This document shows positions 26,513-36,058 of a stretch of DNA of 64,000 bases, piece by piece. Position 1 is the stretch's first letter; every line of letters starts with the position of its first letter. The stretch comes from an uncultured Vibrio sp. (lineage in GTDB: Bacteria; Pseudomonadota; Gammaproteobacteria; Enterobacterales; Vibrionaceae): positions 558,001 to 622,000 of the forward strand of contig NZ_OY776223.1 in assembly GCF_963675395.1 (NCBI RefSeq). The letters are read 5' to 3'. The notes under the pieces are model-generated. The model had not been told where the DNA came from and searched no databases. It saw nothing but the letters and a program-made list of their open reading frames with translations. A program made the position numbers and the translations under genes.

Positions 26513-27967
26513 ATGGATAAGTTTTATCATTTTCTTACTCTTGCTGGCATTGGGCTGTATTGGTTACTCGTCGCTGGTGTCACCATCCGTGTGGTTTTAA
26601 AACGCCGCGCCGTGAGTGTTTCGTTAGCTTGGCTAATGATCATTTATATTCTTCCGGTTCTTGGGGTCGCGTGTTATTTCCTTTTCGGCGAACTTAATTT
26701 AGGCCGAAAGCGAGCTGAACGGGCAAAAGTGATGTTTGCCCCTTTTGCCGAGTGGTTCAGCCAACTGAATGATTGCCACGCGCACATGCCAGAAACCATG
26801 GGGCGTCACATCTATCGCATTGATGAACTGTGTAATAACCGTCTTGGTTTACCAGCACTCAGCGGTAACACGCTCTCATTACAGCAGAAGCCTGACGAAA
26901 TTCTGCATTCGATCATCGAAGATATCGAAAATGCCCAAACCAGTATTCGGATGGTGTTCTACATTTGGCACCCAGGAGGCTTGGCAGACTCCGTAGCCTC
27001 CGCCCTTATTCGTGCATCCAAACGCGGCGTAGACGTAAAGCTCTTGCTTGACTCTGCTGGCAGTCCACGATTTTTCAGAAGCCCTTGGTACAGGATGATG
27101 AAGGACGCAGGTATAGAAGTGATACAAGCATTGGAAGTAAAAATGTGGCGTATTTTCTTGCGCCGTTTAGATCTTCGCCAACACAGAAAAATCATCGTTA
27201 TTGATGATGAGATTGCCTACACTGGCTCGATGAACCTTGTCGACCCTGCTTACTTCAAACAAAGTAGCGGTGTCGGCCATTGGGTTGACATTATGGTTCG
27301 GATTACAGGCCCAACGGTTAATGTGTTGAGCGCCATTCACTGTTGGGATTGGGAAGTCGAGACTGGCGAGCGCCAATTTCCTAAGCGACCGACATGTAAC
27401 ATCGATAGTTATCAGTACCAACATCCGATACAAGTGGTACCGTCAGGTCCGAGCATGCCTGAATACATAATTTATCAGGTACTTACGTTAGCCATCAACC
27501 AAGCCAATCGCTCAGTGAGAATCACCACTCCATATTTCGTCCCTAACACAGATTTACTGGAGACACTGAAAATGACCGCGCAACGCGGCATCGAAGTCGA
27601 GCTTATCATTCCTCATAAGAATGACTCGGTTATGGTTCAATGGGCTTCTCGTGCTTTTTACAGCGAACTACTCGCTGCTGGCGTGAAGATTTATGAATTC
27701 TATGGCGGACTGCTACATACAAAATCCGTCGTTATTGATGGTCAGTTTTGCTTGGTTGGCACCGTAAACATGGACATGCGCAGCTTATGGCTGAACTTTG
27801 AGGTTACGCTGGCGGTCGATGATGAAGACTTCACCAAAGAGATGTCATGCTTGCAAGACAGTTACATTAAACAGTCCTATCCGGTTGAAAAAAAGGTCTG
27901 GGATAAACGGAGTCTGTTCTCTCGCTTTTTAGAACGCGTGTTCTATCTCTTTAACCCTCTTCTGTAA
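26513..27967 (+). CDS. cls: Cardiolipin synthase
   Basis: 484 residues (E. coli ClsA 486). Two N-terminal membrane segments (about 5-25 and 37-58) precede two phospholipase D domains. Each has an HKD motif: HRKIIVIDDEIAYTGSMN (about 223-240) and HTKSVVIDGQFCLVGTVN (about 402-419). ClsA condenses two phosphatidylglycerols to cardiolipin and glycerol at the inner membrane. Length, the two membrane anchors and the linker fit ClsA rather than ClsB or ClsC. It is a single gene with a terminator. Confidence 0.93.
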   Translation: MDKFYHFLTLAGIGLYWLLVAGVTIRVVLKRRAVSVSLAWLMIIYILPVLGVACYFLFGELNLGRKRAERAKVMFAPFAEWFSQLNDCHAHMPETMGRHIYRIDELCNNRLGLPALSGNTLSLQQKPDEILHSIIEDIENAQTSIRMVFYIWHPGGLADSVASALIRASKRGVDVKLLLDSAGSPRFFRSPWYRMMKDAGIEVIQALEVKMWRIFLRRLDLRQHRKIIVIDDEIAYTGSMNLVDPAYFKQSSGVGHWVDIMVRITGPTVNVLSAIHCWDWEVETGERQFPKRPTCNIDSYQYQHPIQVVPSGPSMPEYIIYQVLTLAINQANRSVRITTPYFVPNTDLLETLKMTAQRGIEVELIIPHKNDSVMVQWASRAFYSELLAAGVKIYEFYGGLLHTKSVVIDGQFCLVGTVNMDMRSLWLNFEVTLAVDDEDFTKEMSCLQDSYIKQSYPVEKKVWDKRSLFSRFLERVFYLFNPLL

Positions 27968-27992
27968 TGCCCTCCGCCTGTGAAAAAACGTC

Positions 27993-28029
27993 AATCCCGC
28001 GCTCAATTCTTTGGTGCGGGATTGTTTTA
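27993..28029 (+). terminator. Terminator of cls
   Basis: AATCCCGC (27993-28000) pairs with GCGGGATT (28016-28023), followed by GTTTTAT. Confidence 0.7.
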
Positions 28030-28195
28030 TTAGCTTCAATTAAGTGAGAAAAACCTAATCACAGTCGCTAGCTATTCCCTTACGCTATTAGGTGTTCCTA
28101 GTGGTTATGGCTCGATAATAGAGTTTTCCCTTGCAAACACCCCGTAGTCCATGTTTTAAATACTCAAAATCGTTTTATTTAAACAGGGAATTTAT

Positions 28196-29407
28196 ATGTC
28201 AGAGGGTAAAAAGACCAAACTGATTACCGCAGGCCGCGATAAAAAGTGGACAAACGGTGTCGTTAACCCACCCGTTCAACGCGCTTCAACCATCGTATTT
28301 GATAGTGTTGCAGAGAAAAACCAAGCAACCATGAATCGCGCCAACAAAACGCTGTTTTATGGACGCCGTGGTACCAATACACACTTTGCTTTTCAAGACG
28401 CCATGGTTGAAATTGAAGGCGGGGCAGGATGTGCTCTCTACCCTTGTGGCACCGCTGCGATTTCTAACACTATCCTGTCTTTTGTAGAAACCGGCGACCA
28501 TATTCTCATGGTCGACACTTGTTACGAGCCGACTCGTGACTTCTGTAACGTCATCATGAAAAAAATGGGGATCGAGACAACCTACTATGATCCTATGATT
28601 GGCGAAAATATCCGCGATTTGATTCAACCTAACACCAAAGTACTTTTCCTGGAATCTCCTGGTTCAGTAACAATGGAAGTGCAAGATGTTCCGACTCTGG
28701 CGCGTATTGCCCATGAACACGATATCATTGTAATCCTCGATAACACCTGGGGTGCAGGTGTTAATTTCTCTCCATTTGACCATGGGGTTGATATTTCGGT
28801 ACAGGCTGCAACCAAATACATCGTCGGTCACTCTGACGTGATGTTGGGTACGGCCGTGGCTTCAGACAAGTACTGGGAGCAGTTGCGTGAACAAAGCTAC
28901 TTAATGGGTCAGTGTGTTTCTCCTGATGATGTGTACCTTGGCCTACGCGGTCTGCGTACTTTAGATGTTCGTCTTCGCCAGCATGCGGAGAGCAGCTTGA
29001 AAGTAGCTAAATGGTTAGAAACTCGACCAGAAGTTGATCGGGTGCTTCATCCAGGGCTGGAAACGTCACCAGGCCATGAATTTTTCAAACGCGATTTTAC
29101 CGGCGGTAATGGTCTGTTCTCATTCGTACTCAAAACATCATGCCCGAAAGCCACCACCGCTTTGCTTGATGGTATGAAACACTTCAGTATGGGCTACTCT
29201 TGGGGTGGCTATGAGAGCCTGATTCTCGCCAATGAACCAAAGAGCTTTGACAGCTTGCGCACGGTCGCACACCCACATTTTGAAGGTACTTTGATCCGTC
29301 TTCATATTGGTTTGGAAGATGTTGATGACTTGATTGCCGATCTGGAAGCTGGGCTGGCTCGCTACAATGCCCTGGTTCTTGAGAACGAAGCGTCACTGTC
29401 GAAATAA
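28196..29407 (+). CDS. metC: Cystathionine beta-lyase
   Basis: 403 residues. This is a fold-type I PLP enzyme of the Cys/Met metabolism family. The substrate-site YGRRGTNTHFAFQDAM is near residue 54. The PLP-lysine motif is QAATKYIVGHSDVMLG (Lys about 206). SPGSVTMEVQDVP and the ending match proteobacterial MetC (E. coli 395). It splits cystathionine to homocysteine, pyruvate and ammonia in methionine synthesis. I see no clear MetJ box in the 228-base upstream gap. Paralogues in this family interconvert, so MetC versus another lyase is very likely but not proven. Confidence 0.9.
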   Translation: MSEGKKTKLITAGRDKKWTNGVVNPPVQRASTIVFDSVAEKNQATMNRANKTLFYGRRGTNTHFAFQDAMVEIEGGAGCALYPCGTAAISNTILSFVETGDHILMVDTCYEPTRDFCNVIMKKMGIETTYYDPMIGENIRDLIQPNTKVLFLESPGSVTMEVQDVPTLARIAHEHDIIVILDNTWGAGVNFSPFDHGVDISVQAATKYIVGHSDVMLGTAVASDKYWEQLREQSYLMGQCVSPDDVYLGLRGLRTLDVRLRQHAESSLKVAKWLETRPEVDRVLHPGLETSPGHEFFKRDFTGGNGLFSFVLKTSCPKATTALLDGMKHFSMGYSWGGYESLILANEPKSFDSLRTVAHPHFEGTLIRLHIGLEDVDDLIADLEAGLARYNALVLENEASLSK

Positions 29408-29451
29408 ATACTCAATTCTATAAGTAGAAAGTGAACTATTTTCTCATCTGA

Positions 29452-29485
29452 GTCATTCCAGCGAGCCTTGGCGAGACTAGGAATC
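29452..29485. repeat. 34-base dispersed repeat, copy 1
   Basis: Begins GTCATTCCAGCGAGCC and ends GACTAGGAATC. It matches the complement of 62834-62867 in 29 of 34 positions. It lies between metC and tag outside any gene. Confidence 0.75.
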
Positions 29486-29589
29486 TAATATCAACGTGCT
29501 GAGAAACATCAGAAAGTAATCTAGCTGCTGCGAACTCGGATAGTAGATTCTGAATCACGCCGTCCCTCACTGTTCACAATGACCAGATG

Positions 29590-29621
29590 GATTGAATGCG
29601 CCGCTCGCGGCGCATTCAATC
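29590..29621. terminator. Long perfect hairpin between metC and tag
   Basis: A 15-base perfect inverted repeat (arms 29590-29604 and 29607-29621, GATTGAATGCGCCGC and complement). It serves the convergent metC and tag genes. There is no T-run on either side, so it may be a processed 3' end rather than a classic terminator. Confidence 0.6.
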
Positions 29622-29642
29622 TATTAACTCAACAACTATGGT

Positions 29643-30215
29643 TTAGTTAGCCTTAGCCGTTTTACAAGGGCATCCGACGATATGGTCATCTACCATTCCG
29701 ACCGCTTGCATAAACGCATAACAGATGGTTTCTCCGACAAATTTAAAACCTTTTTTCTTAAGGAATTTACTCATCGCTTTTGATTGCTCGGTAGAAGTAG
29801 GCACTTCGCTCATATCCTGCCATTGATTAATCACAGGATCATGGTCGACAAACTGCCACAAAGCCTCGGACAAACTTCCATACTCATCAATCAACGCCTT
29901 AGCGGCTTTTGCGTTACTGAACACTGAATTGATCTTGCCGCGATGTTTGACGACATCATAATTTTCTACAATATATTCAGCGCGTTCTTCACCATGCTGT
30001 AGCAAAGCATCTAAATCATAATCTTCAAATGCTTCTCTGTAGCCTTCTCTCTTCTTTAGTATGGTTATCCAGCTTAGTCCCGCTTGTGCACCTTCAAGAG
30101 TGATAAATTCAAACAGCACCTTATCGTCATAAACCGGTATCCCCCACTCTGCATCATGGTACTCGCGTTCTAACGGGTGGTTCATCGCCCAAGCGCAACT
30201 GTTATTTTCTGTCAT
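29643..30215 (-). CDS. tag: DNA-3-methyladenine glycosylase I
   Basis: 190 residues (E. coli 187). CAWAMNHPLEREYHDAEWG at the N-terminus and FVGETICYAFMQAVGMVDDH at the C-terminus are Tag signatures. The zinc ligands (Cys near 8, His near 21, and the final His and Cys of DDHIVGCPC) are present. It removes 3-methyladenine from alkylated DNA as the constitutive base-excision enzyme. It is a single gene on the minus strand, convergent with metC. Confidence 0.93.
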   Translation of the reverse strand: MTENNSCAWAMNHPLEREYHDAEWGIPVYDDKVLFEFITLEGAQAGLSWITILKKREGYREAFEDYDLDALLQHGEERAEYIVENYDVVKHRGKINSVFSNAKAAKALIDEYGSLSEALWQFVDHDPVINQWQDMSEVPTSTEQSKAMSKFLKKKGFKFVGETICYAFMQAVGMVDDHIVGCPCKTAKAN

Positions 30216-30228
30216 TATACGTCCTTAT

Positions 30229-30276
30229 AAAAACGCCCCTGACTCATTAGGGTCTGTAGCCCTAGCCAGAGGCGTT
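30229..30276 (-). terminator. Terminator of the RND operon
   Basis: On the minus strand AACGCC-TCTGGC... pairs with ...CAGGGGCGTT, followed by TTTAT, in the 79 bases between tag and the RND gene. Confidence 0.75.
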
Positions 30277-30294
30277 AACGGTTTGGGTATACTT

Positions 30295-33200
30295 CTATTT
30301 CGGTACGACTACTCTGTGGAATAGACGATACAGCACAGGGACAACAATCAAGGTTAAGATGGTAGCAAAACCCAAACCAAACATGATGGTTACGGCCATT
30401 GGCTTGAAGAAAATATCGGGCAATAGCGGAATCAGCCCTAGAATCGTTGTGATTGCGGCCATGCACACAGGTCGAACACGGCTCACTGCGGCATCAACAA
30501 TCGCATCATAGGCGTCTTTACCTGACTTCATTTCAATCTCAATTTGATCAAGCAGAACGATGCCGTTTTTCAGTACCATCCCCGATAAGCTTAAAAACCC
30601 TAGCAAGGCCATAAAACCAAATGGCGTATTGAGTGCCAGCAAGCCTGTTGTAACACCAATCAGAGCCAGTGGTACGGTTAGCCACACAATCAATGGCTCT
30701 TTAACAGAGTTGAACAGAAATACGGTAATAAGGAACATGAACAGGTAGCCCATTGGCATTGTGGTGAACAACGACTCTTGAGCATCACCTGAAGATTCGT
30801 ATTCACCGCCCCATTCAATTGAGTACCCCGAAGGCATTTCGATGGCTTCAATTTGTGGTTGTAGACGCTTTTGCAATGTAGAAGCAGTCTCTTCCCCTAA
30901 TAAGTCTGGGTCCGCCATCACTGTGAGCATGCGTTTACGGTTTTTACGGATGATGATTGGGTCTTCCCAACGCATGTCGTATCCCATTGTCACTTGTTGA
31001 AGAGGGATAAATTCACTTTTCGCTGGGCTCCAGATTTTCATTCCTTCAATATTACGAATATCAATCCGTTCATCTTCAGGCAATCGAGCGACGATTGGCA
31101 TCAACGTCGTCCCATCACGGTAGAGGCCAATGGTCATACCCGAGAATGACATGGAGAGATAGTCGTCAACATCTGACTTAGTGATGCCGTAACGGCGAGC
31201 TTGGCTCTCATTAAACTGAGGCTCAAGCACCTGAGTACGCTCACGCCAGTCATGTCGAATATTTGTCGCAGCAGGATCCGCGTACATAATATCCATCACT
31301 TGAGCCGCCAGGGTGCGGAGCACCGTTGGGTCGGAGCCAATAATGCGCGCCTCAATTTTTGCGCCACCGCCTGGACCTAATTCAATTTGTTTGAGTTTGT
31401 AGTTAATTTCTGGGTAATTAGCTTTTAGATACTCTCGGAACTTCGCCATTAATGGATCAAGCGCTTCATAGTTAGTCATTCGAGTGGTGATTTCACCGTA
31501 GGCGGCGTAGCTTTTCTCAGGCGCATAAGTCAACATGAAACGCTGCAAGCCTTTACCTGCAGTCGTCGTAATATGCTCAACATGTTCTTGTTGCGATAAC
31601 CAATGTTCAAGATCGTTCAGCTTGTCATTGGTTGCTCTAATATCCGTGCCTTCTGGTAACCAAACATCCAACTGAAAAATCGGCGTCGTTGAAGACGGGA
31701 AGAAGGATTGTTTTACAAACGTAAATCCATAAACGCTTGCAGCAAGGCCTGCAATCAACACCACCACTGTGAACCATGCGCGACGCATACAGAATTCAAG
31801 AAACGTCTTATAGGCAACAAAAACAATGCCATTATACGGGTCGTTATCCTCCCCTTCCACTTGATTGATCTTCTGGCCTTTGAAGAAAATGTCCGCAAAA
31901 AATGGCGTCAAAGAAATTGCGGTAAACCAACTTAACATCAAAGAGATAAGCAGTACGGTAAACAAAGTACCACAGTACTCACCGGTCGAGTCCTGAGACA
32001 ATCCAATTGGTGCGAAGGCGGTCACTGCAATGATCGTCGCCCCAAGCAAAGGCCACTTAGTCTGGGTGACAATATCAGTCGCAGCTTGTAAACGCGTTCT
32101 TCCTTTTTGAGTACCGATCAATATCCCTTCGACAACAACGATGGCATTATCCACCAGCATCCCTAAAGCGATGACCAACGCCCCTAAAGAAATACGCTGC
32201 AAATCAATCGCTAGGTACTTCATAAAGATGAATGTGCCTAGTACAGTTAGCAATAGGATTAAACCGATCAGCAAGCCTGAGCGGAGCCCCATAAAGAACA
32301 GCAATACGATGATCACTATCCCTACCGCTTGTGCAAGACTAATAACAAATCCGCTTACCGATTTATCTACCTCTTTCGGCTGGCTATAAATTTCTGAAAT
32401 CTCAATTCCGACGGGTTGTTGATACTTAAGTTCAGCAAGTCGGTGATCGAACACCTTGCCAACTTCTACAACATTGACGCCTTGTGCGAACGAAACCCCG
32501 ACATTCAGTGCTAAGCTGCCATTGAAATTAACGATATTGGTTGGAACCTCGATGTAGCCACGTTTAATTTCGGCCACATCTTTAAGGAAAATTAACCCCT
32601 GAGCTCCTACCTCGGTAATCAATAAATCCCCCAACTCATCGACATTTTGGAACTGCCCGGTTGGCTGGATACGGATATACTCATCGCCAATTCTGATTGC
32701 ACCCGCATCTGAGATAACGTTTTGAGTTGAGAGGAGGCTGAATACGGTATCAGGAGACAGGCCCAGACTGCTCAATTTCTTCATCGAGATTTCGATAAAG
32801 ACCTGTTCTTGCTGTGTGCCAGACACAGACACTTTACTCACACCGTCTACAAGTTCGAGTTCCCGTCTCAGGTAATCAACATAATCCAGAAGTTCTTTGT
32901 AACTGTAACCATCTCCGGTCACTGCAAGCAGAATGCCGTAGACATCGCCAAAGTCATCAATAACCTGAGGCTCATTTACACCTGGGGGTAACGTGCCTTT
33001 CAAGTCATTAACTTTTCGTCGTAATTCGTCCCAAATTTGCGGTAAGTCATTCGGGCCGTAATTGTTTTTCATCGTTACGGTGATTTGAGACAACCCACGA
33101 CTAGAAATAGAATTCACTTCATCCACGTACGTCAATTGCTGAATCGCTTTTTCAAGCGGGTAAGTGACTTCTTCTTCCACTTGTTGAGGTGTCGCTCCTG

Positions 33201-33396
33201 GGTACGAGGTTACTACCATGGCGTCTTTGATAGTGAACGCGGGGTCTTCCAAGCGCCCTAACCCAAAAAATGCAGCAGTCCCGCCGATCAAAAAGATCAG
33301 TGAAACCATCCAGCTGATCACTCGGTTTTTAATGAAATACGCTGCGATACCCGTTACGTCTTCATCTGTTTGAGGCACTCTATTTTGCTCGCTCAT
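30295..33396 (-). CDS. RND efflux pump inner membrane subunit
   Basis: 1033 residues. HAE1/AcrB-type architecture: 12 membrane segments and two large periplasmic loops. PGATPQQVEEEVTYPLEKA (about 65-83) and GMLVDNAIVVVEG in TM4 are typical. AcrB has two adjacent Asp in TM4; this pump has Asp-Asn (VDN), seen in some RND subgroups. It takes proton-driven export of drugs, bile-type or hydrophobic compounds. The gene order adaptor-adaptor-pump recalls V. cholerae VexIJK and V. parahaemolyticus three-gene vme loci, but I cannot choose between them. The start overlaps the upstream adaptor stop as ATGA. No outer membrane gene is present, so TolC is the likely partner. Confidence 0.88.
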   Translation of the reverse strand: MSEQNRVPQTDEDVTGIAAYFIKNRVISWMVSLIFLIGGTAAFFGLGRLEDPAFTIKDAMVVTSYPGATPQQVEEEVTYPLEKAIQQLTYVDEVNSISSRGLSQITVTMKNNYGPNDLPQIWDELRRKVNDLKGTLPPGVNEPQVIDDFGDVYGILLAVTGDGYSYKELLDYVDYLRRELELVDGVSKVSVSGTQQEQVFIEISMKKLSSLGLSPDTVFSLLSTQNVISDAGAIRIGDEYIRIQPTGQFQNVDELGDLLITEVGAQGLIFLKDVAEIKRGYIEVPTNIVNFNGSLALNVGVSFAQGVNVVEVGKVFDHRLAELKYQQPVGIEISEIYSQPKEVDKSVSGFVISLAQAVGIVIIVLLFFMGLRSGLLIGLILLLTVLGTFIFMKYLAIDLQRISLGALVIALGMLVDNAIVVVEGILIGTQKGRTRLQAATDIVTQTKWPLLGATIIAVTAFAPIGLSQDSTGEYCGTLFTVLLISLMLSWFTAISLTPFFADIFFKGQKINQVEGEDNDPYNGIVFVAYKTFLEFCMRRAWFTVVVLIAGLAASVYGFTFVKQSFFPSSTTPIFQLDVWLPEGTDIRATNDKLNDLEHWLSQQEHVEHITTTAGKGLQRFMLTYAPEKSYAAYGEITTRMTNYEALDPLMAKFREYLKANYPEINYKLKQIELGPGGGAKIEARIIGSDPTVLRTLAAQVMDIMYADPAATNIRHDWRERTQVLEPQFNESQARRYGITKSDVDDYLSMSFSGMTIGLYRDGTTLMPIVARLPEDERIDIRNIEGMKIWSPAKSEFIPLQQVTMGYDMRWEDPIIIRKNRKRMLTVMADPDLLGEETASTLQKRLQPQIEAIEMPSGYSIEWGGEYESSGDAQESLFTTMPMGYLFMFLITVFLFNSVKEPLIVWLTVPLALIGVTTGLLALNTPFGFMALLGFLSLSGMVLKNGIVLLDQIEIEMKSGKDAYDAIVDAAVSRVRPVCMAAITTILGLIPLLPDIFFKPMAVTIMFGLGFATILTLIVVPVLYRLFHRVVVPK

Positions 33397-34478
33397 AAAC
33401 CGGCCTCCTGCTCAACCACTTCTACTTTCATGCCTTCTCTGAGCCTCGAAACACCAGCGACGACAACTTGGTCATTTAGTTCAAGACCGTCGAGTACTTG
33501 TATCGATGTCTTAGACGCTTTTCCCGTGCGTATCTGTTTGCGAGAAACGGTATTATCATCCTTAATAACCCAAACGAATTTATTTTCGCGACTGAGGTCG
33601 TCTCCATCTGCGTTGAAAATCGCTTCGATTGGCACATTGATCCCGACATCCAGATCCAAACCGACTTTTTGGTCCTTTGACGTAACTTCAACAGCCATCC
33701 CATCGAGGATGTATTCATCTTTTGGCATCGGTAGTGAGAGCGTTACCGTAAAAGTGCCAGTGGCAGGATCTGGCTCAGTGGTAAACTCTTTAACGGTGCC
33801 GGTATATTCATTTCCGCTTGGAACACGCACCACGGCCTGAATAGAGGTGAGCCTTTCTTCTGTCGGAGGCTGCTTCACATACAAACGGTCTGGCAATTGA
33901 ATCAACACCTCGAATCGATCCAGACTATGGATATTAACAACGTGTTGACCAACCTGAACATTTTCAAATTGGTCAATATTGACTCTGGAAATGATGCCAT
34001 CCACTGGCGCTTTTAAGGTTGTAAATGACAGACGCAGCTGAGCAAGCTTCAACTCTGCCAGAGCAATTTGGCGCTGAGCGGCAATTTCATCAAACTGTGA
34101 TTTGGCAAGTAAGCCTTTATCGACCAGAGGACGAGAGCGACGGTATTGGCTATCCACTACTGAAAAACGAGCAGAGGCGTTATCGACATCCAATTGATAA
34201 TCGGTGGGATCTAACGTAGCTATGATGTCATCTTTTTTCACCATATCGCCCTCTTTCACTTTAATGCTGCTGACTTCTCCTGCGACTCTGAAACTGAGGT
34301 GAGAGCGATCTGCCGCACTTGCTACGGCAGGAAAGTACAGGTTATCGTCGACCTTGCTTCCCTCTAACGAAACCACTTTTACTCGAGGTGTTTCCACCTC
34401 TTTTTCAGGCCCTTTATCACCACAACCAGAGATAAAAAGAGCTGAGCTTAGAGTGGCTAAGGCTATAATTCTTCTCAT
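33393..34478 (-). CDS. RND efflux periplasmic adaptor (second of two), lipoprotein
   Basis: 361 residues. A lipoprotein signal ends in ISGC (Cys about 19). The HlyD/AcrA fold follows: a lipoyl half (VKEGDMVKKDDIIATLDPTDY, about 75-95), a helical hairpin (FSVVDSQYRRSRPLVDKGLLAKSQFDEIAAQRQIALAEL in outline), the second lipoyl half (LKAPVDGIISRVNID) and a beta-barrel. It bridges the RND pump to TolC. Its stop overlaps the pump ATG by 4 bases, and it starts one base after the other adaptor ends. Confidence 0.87.
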   Translation of the reverse strand: MRRIIALATLSSALFISGCGDKGPEKEVETPRVKVVSLEGSKVDDNLYFPAVASAADRSHLSFRVAGEVSSIKVKEGDMVKKDDIIATLDPTDYQLDVDNASARFSVVDSQYRRSRPLVDKGLLAKSQFDEIAAQRQIALAELKLAQLRLSFTTLKAPVDGIISRVNIDQFENVQVGQHVVNIHSLDRFEVLIQLPDRLYVKQPPTEERLTSIQAVVRVPSGNEYTGTVKEFTTEPDPATGTFTVTLSLPMPKDEYILDGMAVEVTSKDQKVGLDLDVGINVPIEAIFNADGDDLSRENKFVWVIKDDNTVSRKQIRTGKASKTSIQVLDGLELNDQVVVAGVSRLREGMKVEVVEQEAGL

Positions 34479-34479
34479 A

Positions 34480-35520
34480 TTACAACCCTCTTTCCTTAAC
34501 CCAGGCTCTCACTTTGATGCCGGGTTCTATCACATTGACGCCTGATATTACGATCACATCACCATCATCAAGCCCTTGTAGTACCTGCTTTTTTTCATTC
34601 AGTGTGATCGCGGCTTTGTTCACGATACCTTGCTCATCAACGCGCCAGACGTAACTTTGCCCTGATTCCTCAAACAATGCTGAATTGGGAATAGTTGTAA
34701 CACCGGAGTTCAGTGAGGTAACAAGCACGTTACCGGACATCCCCGGTAAGATCCCAACCCCTTCAGGCCGTTCCATTACCATAGTGACTTTGTAACTGCC
34801 CGTTTTAGGATCAGCTTCGGTGTCGATCTCTTGAAAAGTTAAATCGAACGACCGCTCTGGAAAGGCATCAAACTCCATTTTTGCAGTAACATTAACCCCG
34901 GGAGCGTAACGATTAAGCAGGTGACTAGGAAGCTGGAATATCACCTTCATCAATTGATTGGTTTGGATATTCATCACACCCTCTTTAGAGGCAACGTATT
35001 CATGATTTTCCGCAGGAAGGTATGAAATCGTGCCATCATAAGGAGCAACGAGTTTGGTGTATCTCAAATTCGCTTTGGCCTGATCCCACTGAGCTTTGGC
35101 GGAGTTGTGATTGGCTTTCGCTTCATCAAAATCCTGTTCTGAGACAACCTGATCGACACGAAGCTTTTTATACCGTTGGTATTGCACGTCCGCGAGCGCA
35201 AAATTAGCCCTCGCTTGTTGCTCTAGAAGCGTATATTCATCTGGATTCAATGTTGCCAACACATCACCTTTACTGACGAGTTGACCTTCGTGAACATCAA
35301 TTGTCTGAAGCAAACCGGGCACACGAAAGGCGAGTACGGCTTTGTCTCCGGAGTCAGTCGTTGCAGGGAAATAACGATCAAACTGTGAATGACCGACAGA
35401 GACGGTAAAAAGTTTGGCGGGGCGAGATTCTGGTTCTGGTACGGGGGGAAGCTCTTCACCACAACCCAATAAAACGGCCGAAATGGCGATCGGAATGAGC
35501 AATTTTTTCATGACATTCAT
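34480..35520 (-). CDS. RND efflux periplasmic adaptor (first of two), lipoprotein
   Basis: 346 residues. A lipoprotein signal ends in LLGC (Cys about 20) followed by GEELPPVPEPE. The HlyD-type domains run as in the neighbour: VHEGQLVSKGDVLATLNPDEY, then hairpin, then LVAPYDGTISYLPAE. The two adaptors are alike in plan but clearly diverged. They may form a heteromeric adaptor ring, as proposed for other RND pumps with two adaptors. It is the first gene of the operon. No regulator gene lies next to it in this window. Confidence 0.87.
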   Translation of the reverse strand: MNVMKKLLIPIAISAVLLGCGEELPPVPEPESRPAKLFTVSVGHSQFDRYFPATTDSGDKAVLAFRVPGLLQTIDVHEGQLVSKGDVLATLNPDEYTLLEQQARANFALADVQYQRYKKLRVDQVVSEQDFDEAKANHNSAKAQWDQAKANLRYTKLVAPYDGTISYLPAENHEYVASKEGVMNIQTNQLMKVIFQLPSHLLNRYAPGVNVTAKMEFDAFPERSFDLTFQEIDTEADPKTGSYKVTMVMERPEGVGILPGMSGNVLVTSLNSGVTTIPNSALFEESGQSYVWRVDEQGIVNKAAITLNEKKQVLQGLDDGDVIVISGVNVIEPGIKVRAWVKERGL

Positions 35521-35617
35521 CCAATGAATACAGAGACTTTATTTAAAATAGATGAACAATGCTCAAGCTGCCACATGGAGCAGGGATAATATTACTTTAA
35601 AATTAGTAATTTGTGAG

Positions 35618-35644
35618 GAAAGAGCAGACTTGTTGCCTGCTCTT
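35618..35644 (-). terminator. Likely terminator of the psp operon
   Basis: AAGAGCAG (35620-35627) pairs with CTGCTCTT (35637-35644). On the minus strand it ends in TTTCC, a weak tail. Confidence 0.5.
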
Positions 35645-35668
35645 AAAATGGATACTTAGAGGAGAGCC

Positions 35669-36058
35669 TCAGAGTTTACTGAACTCTCTGTCTACTCTGA
35701 ATGTATCGGAAGTGACATACGCTTCCATGTTGCGAATTTTACTATCAATGCGTTCGAAATCTCGCTCAAGCACGCCCAATAACTGCTCTGGGCTTTGGCC
35801 TTTCTGCCACGGTTTACTCTTTAAAGTATGATCCTGTTGGGCCTTGATGTTTTCCGAATACGTCATTGGCTGCTTTTCCAACATAAACGCCAAAGCAACA
35901 TACGCGAGAAGCACCAAAAACGTACCACCTAGCAAGCCAGCAGAAATAACCAAGATACGAATCAGCCAGACTTCCACACCAAAGTAGTTAGCAAACCCTG
36001 CACAAACACCAGCAAGCTTACCATTTGCAGGATCGCGATACAGTTCTCGTTTATTCAT
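35669..36058 (-). CDS. pspC: Phage shock protein C
   Basis: 129 residues from MNKRELYRDPANGKLAGVCAG. A start 10 codons upstream lies within pspB and is less likely. The N-terminal PspC domain has a membrane segment (LIRILVISAGLLGGTFLVLLAYVALAFM, about 30-57) and the C-terminal half is cytoplasmic and charged (DHTLKSKPWQKGQSPEQLLGVLERDFERID). PspC with PspB senses inner-membrane stress and pulls PspA away from PspF. Its start overlaps pspB by 8 bases. Confidence 0.93.
   Translation of the reverse strand: MNKRELYRDPANGKLAGVCAGFANYFGVEVWLIRILVISAGLLGGTFLVLLAYVALAFMLEKQPMTYSENIKAQQDHTLKSKPWQKGQSPEQLLGVLERDFERIDSKIRNMEAYVTSDTFRVDREFSKL

Noticed and set aside
33370..33840. 156-codon frame antisense to the RND adaptor
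   Set aside because: Wholly inside the adaptor gene; no ribosome site or domain.
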